Assembly: GCA_004020875.1 (NCBI GenBank)
Contig: SAPZ01000017.1
Span: 1 to 64,000 of the forward strand
Source: Mesorhizobium sp.
Lineage (GTDB): Bacteria > Pseudomonadota > Alphaproteobacteria > Rhizobiales > Rhizobiaceae
DNA: 64,000 nt
Reading direction: 5' to 3'
Below the pieces are notes generated by a model that was not told the origin of the DNA, ran no database searches, and saw only the letters and a program-made list of their open reading frames with translations. A program made the position numbers and the translations under genes. This document shows, one piece after another, positions 26,364 to 34,684 of this stretch (positions within the stretch are counted from its first letter, which is position 1; each line of letters begins with the position of its first letter).

Positions 26364-26984
26364 ATGGTCGGCATTACCTTGAGCCCCGAGCAGATCCGAA
26401 CCGCTCCGTCGACGGTCCGGCAATGGCTGGAACATGAGATCGCGCATTCGCTCGGACTGGGTCCGTCAGCGGAACCAACTGCGCCCGACGCACCGCATCT
26501 GGTTGCCTGCAGCCCACAGGAAGCAGTGGCGATCTATGCCTCGATCCGCAGCATGCTCCCCGTCGTCAACGTTTTCTTCGAGCTTGGCCGCGAGGGGACC
26601 ATGATCGGCGACCAGGGCCTTGTTGCCTTCCGGCTTGCCGACATGCTTCGCGACACGCGCCTCCCCGATGCACGGCATCTCGCCACTTGCCTGGACGTGA
26701 TCGACCGGGCCTTCCGCCTGGCGCGCCGCGACGATCACGCCGTGCTTTCGATCCTCGACGCCGGAGGGTACTGCGTCGTCGCCGAGGCGACCCGGCGAAG
26801 CGTGCTCGCCGTGTGGTCGCAGGAAATGGCGGTGCAGCAATTCCCGGACAGCGCGGCGCCCGAGGGCGCCGAGATTTCGCCGGCCGAACCCTTCTCGACT
26901 TCCGGCACGCTGCCGCCTCAATCCATTCACATGGGCCAGTCTCTCGCCGAGCAGGCTACACAGCCGAACGGCCGACGAAACTAG
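26364..26984 (+). CDS. Conserved hypothetical protein
   Basis: The 206-residue product is soluble and helical. It opens MVGITLSPEQIRTAPSTVRQ and contains the segments SPQEAVAIYASIRSMLPVVNVFFELG and ARHLATCLDVIDRAFRLAR. The C-terminal 50 residues are rich in Pro, Ser, Gln and Glu and look disordered. GGGAGA precedes ATG 26364 by 7 nt; a start at 26313 would leave the FNR-type box almost no leader. Function is unknown. It faces the MacB-like genes tail to tail. Confidence 0.7.
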   Translation: MVGITLSPEQIRTAPSTVRQWLEHEIAHSLGLGPSAEPTAPDAPHLVACSPQEAVAIYASIRSMLPVVNVFFELGREGTMIGDQGLVAFRLADMLRDTRLPDARHLATCLDVIDRAFRLARRDDHAVLSILDAGGYCVVAEATRRSVLAVWSQEMAVQQFPDSAAPEGAEISPAEPFSTSGTLPPQSIHMGQSLAEQATQPNGRRN

Positions 26985-27018
26985 AGGACGACCGCGTCTC
27001 GCGACCGAAAGCAGGGAT

Positions 27019-27741
27019 TCAACCCGGCCGCGAAACGCGGTCGATCCCCCGAATGCGTCGGTCGCCGGTCAACCGGCCGTCGACCAGATCGATGATGCGA
27101 TCGCATTGGGCCGCGAGATCGTGGTTATGGGTGACGACCAGGAAGGTCGTGCCCCGTTGAAGGTTGAAGCGGCGCATCAACTCGAACACCCCCTGGGCAG
27201 AAGCCGTGTCCAGGTTTCCGGTCGGCTCGTCCGCCAGAACCAGGAGCGGATTCATGGCCAACGCACGCGCTATCGCCACTCGCTGCTGCTGGCCGCCAGA
27301 CATGTTCGTTGCGCGGGTATCGCGCCACTTGCCGAGGCCGACCTGATCCAGCAGTTCGTCGGCGCGCCTTTCCATCGGAGCGTCCGGCCGGCCGTGATCG
27401 ACGAGCATCGGCATGATGACATTCTCGCGGGCCGTGAAGGCCGAGATGAGGTGATGATACTGGAACACGAAGCCGATCGAGTGTCCGCGCAGCCTCGTCA
27501 GCGCTGCTTCCGCCAGTGACGTCGTATCCTTACCATCGATGAACAAATGACCCGATGTCGGGCGATCGAGCAGACCAACAATATTGAGAAGCGTGCTCTT
27601 GCCGCAACCCGACGGCCCCATCAGGGCGACGAATTCACCCGCCTTCATTACCAGGTCGATGCCATGCAACACCTCGGTCTCGACCGGGGTGCCGACATTA
27701 TAGGACTTGCGGATTCCATCCAGGACGAGAAGGTCAGCCAC
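27019..27741 (-). CDS. ABC transporter ATP-binding protein (MacB/LolD type)
   Basis: The 240-residue ATPase has Walker A GPSGCGKST, signature MSGGQQQRVAIARAL, Walker B LVLADEPTGNLD and the H-loop in VVTHNHD, the MacB/LolD pattern. I chose GTG 27741, which overlaps the permease stop as GTGGCTGA and begins right at VADLLVLDGI; the longer frame adds an unlikely Arg-rich extension. It is the last gene of a leftward operon (adaptor, permease, ATPase). Confidence 0.88.
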   Translation of the reverse strand: MADLLVLDGIRKSYNVGTPVETEVLHGIDLVMKAGEFVALMGPSGCGKSTLLNIVGLLDRPTSGHLFIDGKDTTSLAEAALTRLRGHSIGFVFQYHHLISAFTARENVIMPMLVDHGRPDAPMERRADELLDQVGLGKWRDTRATNMSGGQQQRVAIARALAMNPLLVLADEPTGNLDTASAQGVFELMRRFNLQRGTTFLVVTHNHDLAAQCDRIIDLVDGRLTGDRRIRGIDRVSRPG

Positions 27742-28960
27742 GGATCGCCTCCACCGGGTCAAGCCTGGCGGCCCGAAGGGCCGGGACCATTCCCGCAAGC
27801 ACTCCGGTTATCGTGGCCAGCAGCGCCGAGAACAGAAAGAGGCTGGGTTCGACTACCAGCGGGAAGAGCTCAGCCCCGTTGGCCTGACGCGCGAGGCGAT
27901 ACCACGCGAACAACGCGATGCCGCCCATGAAGCTTCCGAAAAGCGACCCAAGAAAGCCCAGGACGCCGCCCTGGATAAGGAAGATGCGCAAGATCTTGCC
28001 GCGCGAACTACCCATGGCTCGCAGGATGCCGATGTCCTTGGAGCGCTGAAGCACGGAAACGATCAGGACCGCTGCTATGCCAAACGCCACCGAAAGCCCG
28101 ACGAAGGAGCGAATGAGCAGGCTGGAGAGGGTCTGCGCCCAGATGGCCGTAAAGAACTGGGCATTGGTCACAATCCAACTTTCAGCTTTTACCGGTAGGA
28201 CGGCGCCGATATCCTGGGCGACAGTCTCGGCCGCGTAGACATCGGCGACCGTGAGGTCGATTTCGGTGACGCCGCCGATCAGATTCAGCAGGCTCTGTGC
28301 CGTCCGCAGCTGGACATAGGTATTGCGCTCGTTGGCCCCCCTGTTGCCGAGGTCGAAAATGCCCCGGATGGTGAGGATGCGGCTTCCTCCGGGCCCCGTC
28401 GTGATGTTGAGCTTGTCGCCAACCGTCGCGCCGAGATCATTGGCGAGGTCGATGCCGACGAGAATGTCGTCGGTCCCGAGGCTGGGTTCGCCCGCAATGA
28501 TGTAGTCCGGCAAGCGGACGATGCGGAAATAGTCGTCGGGCTCCATGCCCAGAATGCCGATGCTGCGGCTGGCGTCGCCGCGAACGGCGAGTGCCGAACC
28601 CGATACGGAAGGCGTTGCGACGACGATATCGGATCGAGCCCGCATGCTTGAAAGGACCGTCTGCCACTGGTCGAGCGACAGTATCCGCTGCGTGGGGCGC
28701 TGGACTATGGCAGCCTCGACCACCCCATCATCCCGCCGCAACGGGCGCGCGACCTCGTCCGGAGGCTTGAGCTGGATTTGCGGCTGCGAGGTGAGGACCC
28801 GGTTGGTGAAGTTCGTCTGGACACTGGTAAGCATCGCCGACATGAAAACGATCACGCCAACGCCGATGGCTATGCCACCCAGGATGAACCCCGTCTGCAT
28901 ACGCCCTTCGCTCAGGAAGCGCAGGGCGGCGATCCAGGCAAATGTCAGCCAGCGTCTCAC
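27734..28960 (-). CDS. ABC transporter permease (MacB/FtsX type)
   Basis: The 408-residue product has one N-terminal membrane helix (about residues 23-43), a large periplasmic MacB-like domain of roughly 230 residues, and three C-terminal helices with the FtsX-type LQRSKDIGILRAMGSSRGKI loop. This is a mechanotransmission permease working with a periplasmic adaptor. It overlaps the adaptor gene by 4 nt (ATGA) and the ATPase gene by 8 nt. The substrate is unknown; macrolide-like compounds, lipids or siderophores are possible in this family. Confidence 0.88.
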   Translation of the reverse strand: MRRWLTFAWIAALRFLSEGRMQTGFILGGIAIGVGVIVFMSAMLTSVQTNFTNRVLTSQPQIQLKPPDEVARPLRRDDGVVEAAIVQRPTQRILSLDQWQTVLSSMRARSDIVVATPSVSGSALAVRGDASRSIGILGMEPDDYFRIVRLPDYIIAGEPSLGTDDILVGIDLANDLGATVGDKLNITTGPGGSRILTIRGIFDLGNRGANERNTYVQLRTAQSLLNLIGGVTEIDLTVADVYAAETVAQDIGAVLPVKAESWIVTNAQFFTAIWAQTLSSLLIRSFVGLSVAFGIAAVLIVSVLQRSKDIGILRAMGSSRGKILRIFLIQGGVLGFLGSLFGSFMGGIALFAWYRLARQANGAELFPLVVEPSLFLFSALLATITGVLAGMVPALRAARLDPVEAIRG

Positions 28961-30225
28961 GAATTCACCGGGCGGACGCGCTGGCCGGCCCTCACGCCTG
29001 CCGCGACAGGCACGACGAGGTCACCCTGCGCCAAGCCACCCAGGATCTCGACCTGATCGGCCGCACGTAGACCCAGCTGGACCGCCTGCTCGCGGACACG
29101 GCCATCCCGATACACCAGAACCCAAGGCGTCGCGGAAGTGGATTCGTGGATGACACGAGCAGGAACGATCAAGGTCGACGGCCTGCGGGCGACGGCGATG
29201 TCGACGGAGGTCGTCATGTCCTGGCGCAGATAGGCCGGCGGGTCAGAGACCGTGAGCTTCACCTCGACCGATGCGCGGGTAATGTCCACGGAGGGATTGA
29301 TATAGGTCAGCCTGGCATCGAAAAGCTTGTCTGGGTAGGCATCTGCGGAGGCCCGCGCGGACTGGCCCAATTCAAGCAGGCCGAGGTTCTTCTCGTCGAT
29401 CTGCAACACCAGCTCCGTGTCGCCGCTTGGCGCGAGAACGAGCAGCGTCGTCCCCGGCTGCACTACGGCTCCACGCTCGACGTTGCGCGTTATGAGAACT
29501 CCATCGCGAGGCGATCTTATCGTTGCGTAGTCAAGACGAGCCTTGGCGGTGGCGAGGTTGGCTTCGGCCTGGTTGAGCGCGGTCTCCGCCATGACATAGT
29601 CGCTTCCGCCGGGCCGCGACGTGTAAACCTGCAATTCGGCCGTGCGGACCTGCGATTGCGCGACATCGAAGTTCTTGGTGGCTTCGTCCAGGGTTTGCTT
29701 GGTGCCGAAACCGGACCTGAACAGATCTTCGGCGCGCTGGTAGGCGGCCCGAGCGTCGACAAGATTGGCTTCAGCCTGTTTCTGCGCCTGCTCGGCCGCC
29801 GGAAGCGTGAGTTCCCGCATCTGACGGACTCGCGCCTCGGCTTCCGCCACCGCGCCTTCTGCGGCAACCACCGCCGCATTCAGTTCGCTAGGCTCGAGCA
29901 CGACAAGCGACTGTCCCTGTTTGACGCTCTGGCCTTCGCTGACCAGGACATCCCGGACAGTGCCGGTGATCTGACTTGCAATGTTCACGCGGTATGGGGA
30001 CTCCACATGGCCGCTGGCGACCACCGTTTTCACGAGGTCGCCGCGCACCACCGGATAAACAACCACAGCGGGGCCGACGAGCCAGCGAGCAAGCAGCCAT
30101 GCCGCCAGGGCGACGGCCACCAACAGCGTGGCGATAGGCCATTTGTTGGCAGACACAAAAACCAGGAAAGTCCGCCTTGAGGATCCCAAGGTGCCGGGGT
30201 TGAACTGTGTGTTTGTCTGCAGCAT
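28957..30225 (-). CDS. Periplasmic adaptor (HlyD/MacA-like)
   Basis: The 422-residue product has an N-terminal membrane anchor (about residues 31-51), a lipoyl-like half (GHVESPYRVNIASQITGTV), a long helical hairpin rich in Ala, Glu and Gln, and a beta-barrel C half. It would link the MacB-type permease to an outer-membrane channel, for which no gene is seen nearby. I chose ATG 30225 (GGACGAG upstream) over the TTG at 30240. A weak FNR-like box lies 55 nt upstream. Confidence 0.87.
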   Translation of the reverse strand: MLQTNTQFNPGTLGSSRRTFLVFVSANKWPIATLLVAVALAAWLLARWLVGPAVVVYPVVRGDLVKTVVASGHVESPYRVNIASQITGTVRDVLVSEGQSVKQGQSLVVLEPSELNAAVVAAEGAVAEAEARVRQMRELTLPAAEQAQKQAEANLVDARAAYQRAEDLFRSGFGTKQTLDEATKNFDVAQSQVRTAELQVYTSRPGGSDYVMAETALNQAEANLATAKARLDYATIRSPRDGVLITRNVERGAVVQPGTTLLVLAPSGDTELVLQIDEKNLGLLELGQSARASADAYPDKLFDARLTYINPSVDITRASVEVKLTVSDPPAYLRQDMTTSVDIAVARRPSTLIVPARVIHESTSATPWVLVYRDGRVREQAVQLGLRAADQVEILGGLAQGDLVVPVAAGVRAGQRVRPVNS

Positions 30226-30280
30226 CTGGATCTCGTCCAAGCATTTTGTGGAATGCTAGGCCAGAGTCGCGGCGGACGTT

Positions 30281-30294
30281 TTGCGTCAGATCAA
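30281..30294. promoter_or_regulatory. Weak FNR-like box upstream of the MacB-type operon
   Basis: Read leftward the site is TTGATCTGACGCAA: one perfect half and one half with two changes. It lies 55 nt before the adaptor start, within the island's standard spacing, which is the main reason to list it. Confidence 0.38.
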
Positions 30295-30456
30295 TTGCCC
30301 TTGGGTCTGCTCCAACCGACCGCCTGCGCCCAGACCGCCGGCGAGATCGTTCAGCGGCTTGACAGGCTGTGCTTGCTAGTCAGCGCCTGCGACCGATCAT
30401 CTTTTTCCAAGCAGTCCGCCTTTGTGGTCGCCGGACGGCGGACAGGAGCATTATTG

Positions 30457-30933
30457 ATGCGGTTTATGAGAATTGGGCTGGCGTTGACCATGCTGGCCGT
30501 TGCGGCGCCGGCGTTTGCGGATTCCAAGGTCAACGTCAAATTGTGGGACAAGAATGGCGACATGAACGCCGACGCCAAGATGGGGATGGGCATGCCGGCG
30601 AACATGAGCATGGCAATGATGAAGATCCAGGTCGACAAGCAGGTCGTGCCTGCTGGCAAGGTGACCTTCGAAGTGACCAACACCTCCAAAGCCGCGGTCC
30701 ACGAAATGATTGTCGTGCCCGTCACCGATCCAAAAAAGACGACGCTGCCCTATATTTCGAAGGAGAACCGTGTCGATGAAGATGCGGCCGGCCACCTGGG
30801 CGAGGTCTCCGAACTCGATCCGGGCAAGTCGGGTTCGCTGACGCTCGACCTCAAGCCGGGCTTCTATGCGGTCTTCTGCAACATCCCCGATCATTTCATG
30901 AACGGCATGTGGGCCACTATCAAGGTTCAGTAA
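30457..30933 (+). CDS. Met-rich blue copper protein (cupredoxin)
   Basis: The 158-residue product has a signal peptide (cleavage near PAFA-DS, residue 21-22), then a Met-rich stretch at residues 36-55 with eight Met, then a cupredoxin domain. Type 1 copper ligands are visible as His82 (VHEM), Cys141, His146 and Met151 with spacing C-4-H-4-M. It is periplasmic and may carry electrons or bind copper for delivery. AGGAG lies 8 nt before ATG 30457. A strong hairpin follows at 30942. Confidence 0.88.
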   Translation: MRFMRIGLALTMLAVAAPAFADSKVNVKLWDKNGDMNADAKMGMGMPANMSMAMMKIQVDKQVVPAGKVTFEVTNTSKAAVHEMIVVPVTDPKKTTLPYISKENRVDEDAAGHLGEVSELDPGKSGSLTLDLKPGFYAVFCNIPDHFMNGMWATIKVQ

Positions 30934-30941
30934 GACGACAC

Positions 30942-30975
30942 CGAGCACGCCCGGCGACAAACCGCGGCGTGCTCG
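30942..30975. terminator. Hairpin between convergent cupredoxin and baeRF-like genes
   Basis: Perfect 10-base arms CGAGCACGCC and GGCGTGCTCG flank a 14-nt loop in the 120-nt gap between two genes that face each other. No T run follows, so it may terminate in both directions with help from Rho or simply protect mRNA ends. Confidence 0.55.
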
Positions 30976-31053
30976 CCAGCCAAGCACGGTCGCGAACTGT
31001 GAGACATCGTCGCAATGGGGATTGCCACCGTGCGCGGCCTCCGGTCGATCGGG

Positions 31054-31458
31054 TCAGGCGGTTTCTATGGCGCTTTTGATCGACATCACCGAATGCTTGA
31101 CGAAGTCCTTGGCGATCTCGCCGACGAGTTTGGCGCTCAATGACGGCTGATAATGCCTCCGCATCTCACCAAGAGTGCGCGGATCGGCGATCACCAGTAT
31201 TTGCTCGCAGGCTTTCTCGCCGGCCTTGTGGTTGAGAAAGTTTGCGATCGATGCGGCAAAATCGTCTTCACCCAGCCGCGACTCGTCGGGATTGGCGGTT
31301 GAACTCCGATGTCTGCCGCCGGATCCGGCGTGGGCTACTTCAAGCACCGAATCCTCGACTTCGATCAGGTCGAGATGAGGTTCGTGCCCCTTATTGTGAA
31401 ACAGTCGCAGGCTTTTGCCATCCGTAACCGCAACGAGGGTGCCGTTATTCAGGATCAT
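31054..31458 (-). CDS. Host-attachment/baeRF-like protein
   Basis: The 134-residue product belongs to the family named protein required for attachment to host cells: VAVTDGKSLRLFHNKG at the N terminus, a middle RHRSSTANPDESRLGEDDF segment, and ADPRTLGEMRRHYQPSL near the C terminus. The fold resembles release factor eRF1 domains, and the real function is unclear; the attachment name comes from an Agrobacterium mutant. GGAGA lies before ATG 31458. An FNR-type box is 98 nt upstream. Confidence 0.8.
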   Translation of the reverse strand: MILNNGTLVAVTDGKSLRLFHNKGHEPHLDLIEVEDSVLEVAHAGSGGRHRSSTANPDESRLGEDDFAASIANFLNHKAGEKACEQILVIADPRTLGEMRRHYQPSLSAKLVGEIAKDFVKHSVMSIKSAIETA

Positions 31459-31556
31459 GTGTTTCTCCAAGGTCGGATCAGCCGAACAACTCCGGCGCAG
31501 TCCGATCATTTCACTGCTGTTGCAGGGCAGGTAAGCCCGGATCGCCTCGCATCGCT

Positions 31557-31570
31557 TTGACCTTGATCAA
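31557..31570. promoter_or_regulatory. FNR/FixK-type box upstream of the baeRF-like gene
   Basis: TTGACCTTGATCAA has one change from consensus. It lies 98 nt before the start at 31458, the longest spacing in the set, and just past the end of the arsR gene. Confidence 0.65.
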
Positions 31571-31597
31571 AGCCAGCCAAGGCGATGCAGTGACGGG

Positions 31598-31894
31598 CTA
31601 CGTCGGGCAGAAGGCGGAATGCAGCGCCTCGATGACAGTCAGCACCTCCGGGCGGGTTATCCGGTAGTGGACCGTCGTCCCTTCTCGGCGGGCCTCGACC
31701 AGCCCATCGGCCCTTAGCCGCATAAGCTGCTGAGACATCGGCACCTGATCGATGTCCAGGATCTCCCTCAGTTCAGCTACGGAGCGCTCCTCATTGCCGA
31801 GCGCGCATAGCACCAGCAATCGCTGCGGGTGCGACAGGCTCCGAAGCAATTCCGCCGCCTTGTCCGAGGCCGGGATCATATCAAGTACATTCAT
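31598..31894 (-). CDS. ArsR-family repressor, SqrR/BigR-like
   Basis: The 98-residue winged-helix protein has a DNA-reading helix in PMSQQLMRLRADGLVEARREG. Two Cys remain: Cys30 in LVLCALG and Cys96 in SAFC. This is the pattern of the SqrR/BigR/YgaV group, whose Cys pair forms a tetrasulfide link with persulfides and releases DNA. It is divergent from a sulfide:quinone reductase gene, the expected target. ATG 31894 is chosen because the longer frame adds an atypical 15-residue extension. Confidence 0.85.
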   Translation of the reverse strand: MNVLDMIPASDKAAELLRSLSHPQRLLVLCALGNEERSVAELREILDIDQVPMSQQLMRLRADGLVEARREGTTVHYRITRPEVLTVIEALHSAFCPT

Positions 31895-31925
31895 ACTCTT
31901 GAATTTATAATCTTTGAATGTTAGA
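31895..31925. promoter_or_regulatory. AT-rich divergent promoter/operator region
   Basis: This short AT-rich stretch between arsR and sqr stands out from its GC-rich surroundings. It contains TATAAT at 31906-31911, read as TATAAA-like on the other strand, and repeats of GAAT. It is a likely site for the ArsR protein and for the arsR promoter. No exact operator can be assigned by eye. Confidence 0.4.
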
Positions 31926-31989
31926 TGCAAGCTCGCCATCCGGGCTCCGCCGAAGCCATACCTTACAACCGCGCCGGCTCGTTTGGAAA

Positions 31990-32003
31990 TTGAGCCTGAT
32001 CAA
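31990..32003. promoter_or_regulatory. FNR/FixK-type box upstream of sqr
   Basis: TTGAGCCTGATCAA has one perfect half-site and lies 61 nt before the sqr start at 32065. It implies oxygen control in addition to ArsR control. Confidence 0.62.
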
Positions 32004-32064
32004 CGCAGAGCGCGGGCTCTCCAGTGCAGGATACTGCGAAAGATCAACCAGCGGGAGGATCATC

Positions 32065-33357
32065 ATGTCACACATCGTCGTCCTTGGAGCAGGTCTCGGC
32101 GGCACCATCATGGCATACGAAATGCGCGACAAGCTGCGCAGCGACGACCGATTGAGCGTCGTCACGCTGGGCACGTCCTATTCCTTTGTACCCTCCAATC
32201 CCTGGGTGGCCGTCGGATGGCGGGAGCGCGACGACGTCACCGTCGATCTGGCGGACACCTTCAAGCGTCGCGGCATCGCTCTGCGCCCTGAAGGCGCGAA
32301 GAAGGTGCATCCGAAGGAAAACCGGATCGAGCTCAACGACGGCTCGTTCGTCGACTACGACTATCTGGTCATCGCAACCGGCCCCGACCTTGCCTTCGAT
32401 GAGGTGCCGGGGCTCGGACCCTCGGGTAACACACAGTCGATCTGCCATATCGATCATGCCTTGGCGGCCAAGGGCAAATTCGACGAGTTGGTCAGAAAGC
32501 CGGGGCCGATCGTCGTCGGCGCGGTTCAAGGCGCCTCGTGCTACGGGCCGGCCTATGAATTCGCCTTCATCCTGGACACCGCGCTGCGCAAGGCCAGGGT
32601 GCGCGACCAGGTGCCGATGACCTTCGTGACGCCCGAGCCCTATATCGGCCATCTTGGCCTGGACGGCGTCGGCGACACCAAGGGCCTGCTCGAAAGCGCC
32701 ATGCGCGAGCGGCACATCAAGTGGATCACCAATGCCAAGGTGACTTCGGTCGATGCCGATGCGATGCATGTCGAGGAAGTCAACGAGGATGGATCGACCA
32801 AGGCCAGGCACGATCTGCCTTTCGCCTTCTCCATGCTGCTGCCAGCCTTCCGCGGCGTTCCGGCGGTGACGGGCATCGAGGGCCTTGTCAATCCACGCGG
32901 CTTCGTGACCATCGACAAATACCAGCGCAATCAGGCCCATCCGAACATCTTTGCGATCGGTGTCTGCGTCGCCATACCGCCGGTCGGCAAGACACCGCTG
33001 CCGGTCGGCGTCCCGAAGACCGGCTTCATGATCGAATCCATGGTGACGGCCACGGCCGAGAACATCGCGGCATTGCTGCGCGGCAAGGAGCCCAAGGCCG
33101 TGGCTACGTGGAACGCGGTGTGCCTGGCCGACTTCGGTGACGAAGGCATCGCCTTCGTGGCGCAGCCGCAGATCCCGCCGCGCAACGTCAATTGGTCCTC
33201 GCAGGGCAAGTGGGTCCATGCGGCCAAGGTCGGCTTCGAAAAGTACTTCCTTCACAAGGTCCGGCAGGGAAAGAGCGAGACCTTCTACGAAGGGCTGGCG
33301 CTCGACATTCTCGGCATCAAGAAGCTCAAGGCAATCCATATCGAGCCGGCGGAGTAG
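32065..33357 (+). CDS. sqr: Sulfide:quinone oxidoreductase-like flavoprotein
   Basis: The 430-residue flavoprotein opens with the FAD-binding IVVLGAGLGGTIMAYEM. It has Cys at 127 (ICHID), 159 (GASCYGP) and 353 (AVCLADFG), matching the three catalytic positions of sulfide:quinone reductases, plus Cys301. It would oxidise sulfide to polysulfide and pass electrons to quinone at the membrane. GGGAGGATC lies before ATG 32065; the frame extends upstream through the box without support. A flavocytochrome-like role is a possible alternative, but the Cys pattern favours SQR. Confidence 0.85.
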   Translation: MSHIVVLGAGLGGTIMAYEMRDKLRSDDRLSVVTLGTSYSFVPSNPWVAVGWRERDDVTVDLADTFKRRGIALRPEGAKKVHPKENRIELNDGSFVDYDYLVIATGPDLAFDEVPGLGPSGNTQSICHIDHALAAKGKFDELVRKPGPIVVGAVQGASCYGPAYEFAFILDTALRKARVRDQVPMTFVTPEPYIGHLGLDGVGDTKGLLESAMRERHIKWITNAKVTSVDADAMHVEEVNEDGSTKARHDLPFAFSMLLPAFRGVPAVTGIEGLVNPRGFVTIDKYQRNQAHPNIFAIGVCVAIPPVGKTPLPVGVPKTGFMIESMVTATAENIAALLRGKEPKAVATWNAVCLADFGDEGIAFVAQPQIPPRNVNWSSQGKWVHAAKVGFEKYFLHKVRQGKSETFYEGLALDILGIKKLKAIHIEPAE

Positions 33358-33385
33358 CAAAGGCTCGCATCTCAGGAGACGTGAA

Positions 33386-33589
33386 ATGACCATCGACAAG
33401 GCCGTTCTGATGTTTGCGGGGTTCGTTGTGCTGATCTCGCTGACGCTCGGCATCTATTCTTCGCCCTACTGGTTCCTGCTGACCGCATTCGCCGGACTGA
33501 ACATGGTCCAGGCCTCGATCACCGGCTTCTGCCCGGCGGCGATTGTGTTCAAGAAACTCGGCTGCAAAGCGGGCGTCGCATTCAAGTAG
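33386..33589 (+). CDS. DUF2892 (YgaP-like) small membrane protein
   Basis: The 67-residue product has two membrane segments and the DUF2892 ending GFCPAAIVFKKLGC, with two Cys that may carry persulfide. In other bacteria this domain is fused to a rhodanese or lies beside SQR genes. AGGAGA is 6 nt before the ATG. It begins 28 nt after sqr and is probably in the same operon. Confidence 0.85.
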   Translation: MTIDKAVLMFAGFVVLISLTLGIYSSPYWFLLTAFAGLNMVQASITGFCPAAIVFKKLGCKAGVAFK

Positions 33590-33673
33590 GGGCCGGGGTT
33601 TCAAGGACCCCCATCACCAGCGGGAGACGCGGGACGCGCCTCCCGGACCAGTTCAACGACCGGAAACAGCGCA

Positions 33674-34684
33674 ATGCGGACCAAGATATCGGCCCTCGCC
33701 ACCATTTTTCTGATCGGCACCACATCCCTTGCGGTATCGGATGCGAAGGCTGCGGAATTCACGATGAAGGCCACCACCGTGACCGAAATGAAGGCCGTCT
33801 ACGGACAGGTCGAAAGCCGTACCGTGGTGCCGGCGCGCGCCCGCATATCGGGAACCATCAGCGAGGTCCGCGTCTCCGAGGGCCAAGAGGTGCATCAGGG
33901 TGATCTGATCGCAACCGTGGTCGACGACAAGCTCGCGCTCCAGCTTCGCGCCGCTGATGCCAAGATTGCGGCACTGAACTCGCAACTCGACAACGCCCGC
34001 GTCGACATGCAACGCGCGCAGGATCTGCTGACCAAGGGTGTGGCCGCGCAGAGCCGGGTCGATGCCGCGCGGCTGCAACTCGACGTCACGACAAACCAGC
34101 TCGCGGCGGCAGTCGCGGACAAGGCCGTCATCGAACAGAGCGCCACGGAAGGACAGACGCTGGCGCCGGCCACCGGGCGGGTACTTACCGTTCCGGTTAC
34201 CGCCGGCTCGGTTGTCATGGCCGGCGAGACAATCGCCCGCGTTGCTTCCGGCCAGTACTATCTTCGCCTGTCGCTGCCGGAACGCCATGCCGCTGAGATC
34301 GCTAAAGGCGCCTCCGTCGAGATCGGCGAACGCGGGACCGGGTCGAATGCCGGCTTCGTCAAGGCTCGCGAGGGGCGCATCGCGAAGGTCTACCCGGAGA
34401 TCGAGAGCGGCCGGGTCATCGCCGATGTCGAGGTGGCCGATATCGGCACCTATTTCGTCAACGAGCGCACGCTGGTGTCGATTCCGGTCGGCAAGCGCGC
34501 CATGCTCGGGGTTCCGCCGGAAGCGGTACGCACAATCCATGGGATAGACTATGTCACCGTTGAGACGGCAAACGGCCAGCTCGACGTTGCCGTTGTTCTC
34601 GGCGAACGATTTGAAGATGCCGGCCAGGCGCGCATCGAGGTGCTGACCGGCCTCACGGACGGCGACAAGGTCGTCCTGCCATGA
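33674..34684 (+). CDS. RND efflux periplasmic adaptor
   Basis: The 336-residue product has a signal peptide (about residues 1-26, ending DAKAA), a barrel-sandwich lipoyl half (ARISGTISEVRVSEGQEV), a short helical hairpin and a beta-barrel C half ending DGDKVVLP. It is a membrane-fusion protein for the pump that overlaps its stop by 4 nt (ATGA). No outer-membrane factor gene lies beside it. It follows the sulfide genes by 84 nt, so it could be read with them. Confidence 0.88.
   Translation: MRTKISALATIFLIGTTSLAVSDAKAAEFTMKATTVTEMKAVYGQVESRTVVPARARISGTISEVRVSEGQEVHQGDLIATVVDDKLALQLRAADAKIAALNSQLDNARVDMQRAQDLLTKGVAAQSRVDAARLQLDVTTNQLAAAVADKAVIEQSATEGQTLAPATGRVLTVPVTAGSVVMAGETIARVASGQYYLRLSLPERHAAEIAKGASVEIGERGTGSNAGFVKAREGRIAKVYPEIESGRVIADVEVADIGTYFVNERTLVSIPVGKRAMLGVPPEAVRTIHGIDYVTVETANGQLDVAVVLGERFEDAGQARIEVLTGLTDGDKVVLP

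Noticed and set aside
30359..30385. TTGACA as a -35 element for the cupredoxin gene
   Set aside because: No convincing -10 element follows at 16-18 nt, so a promoter cannot be supported by eye.
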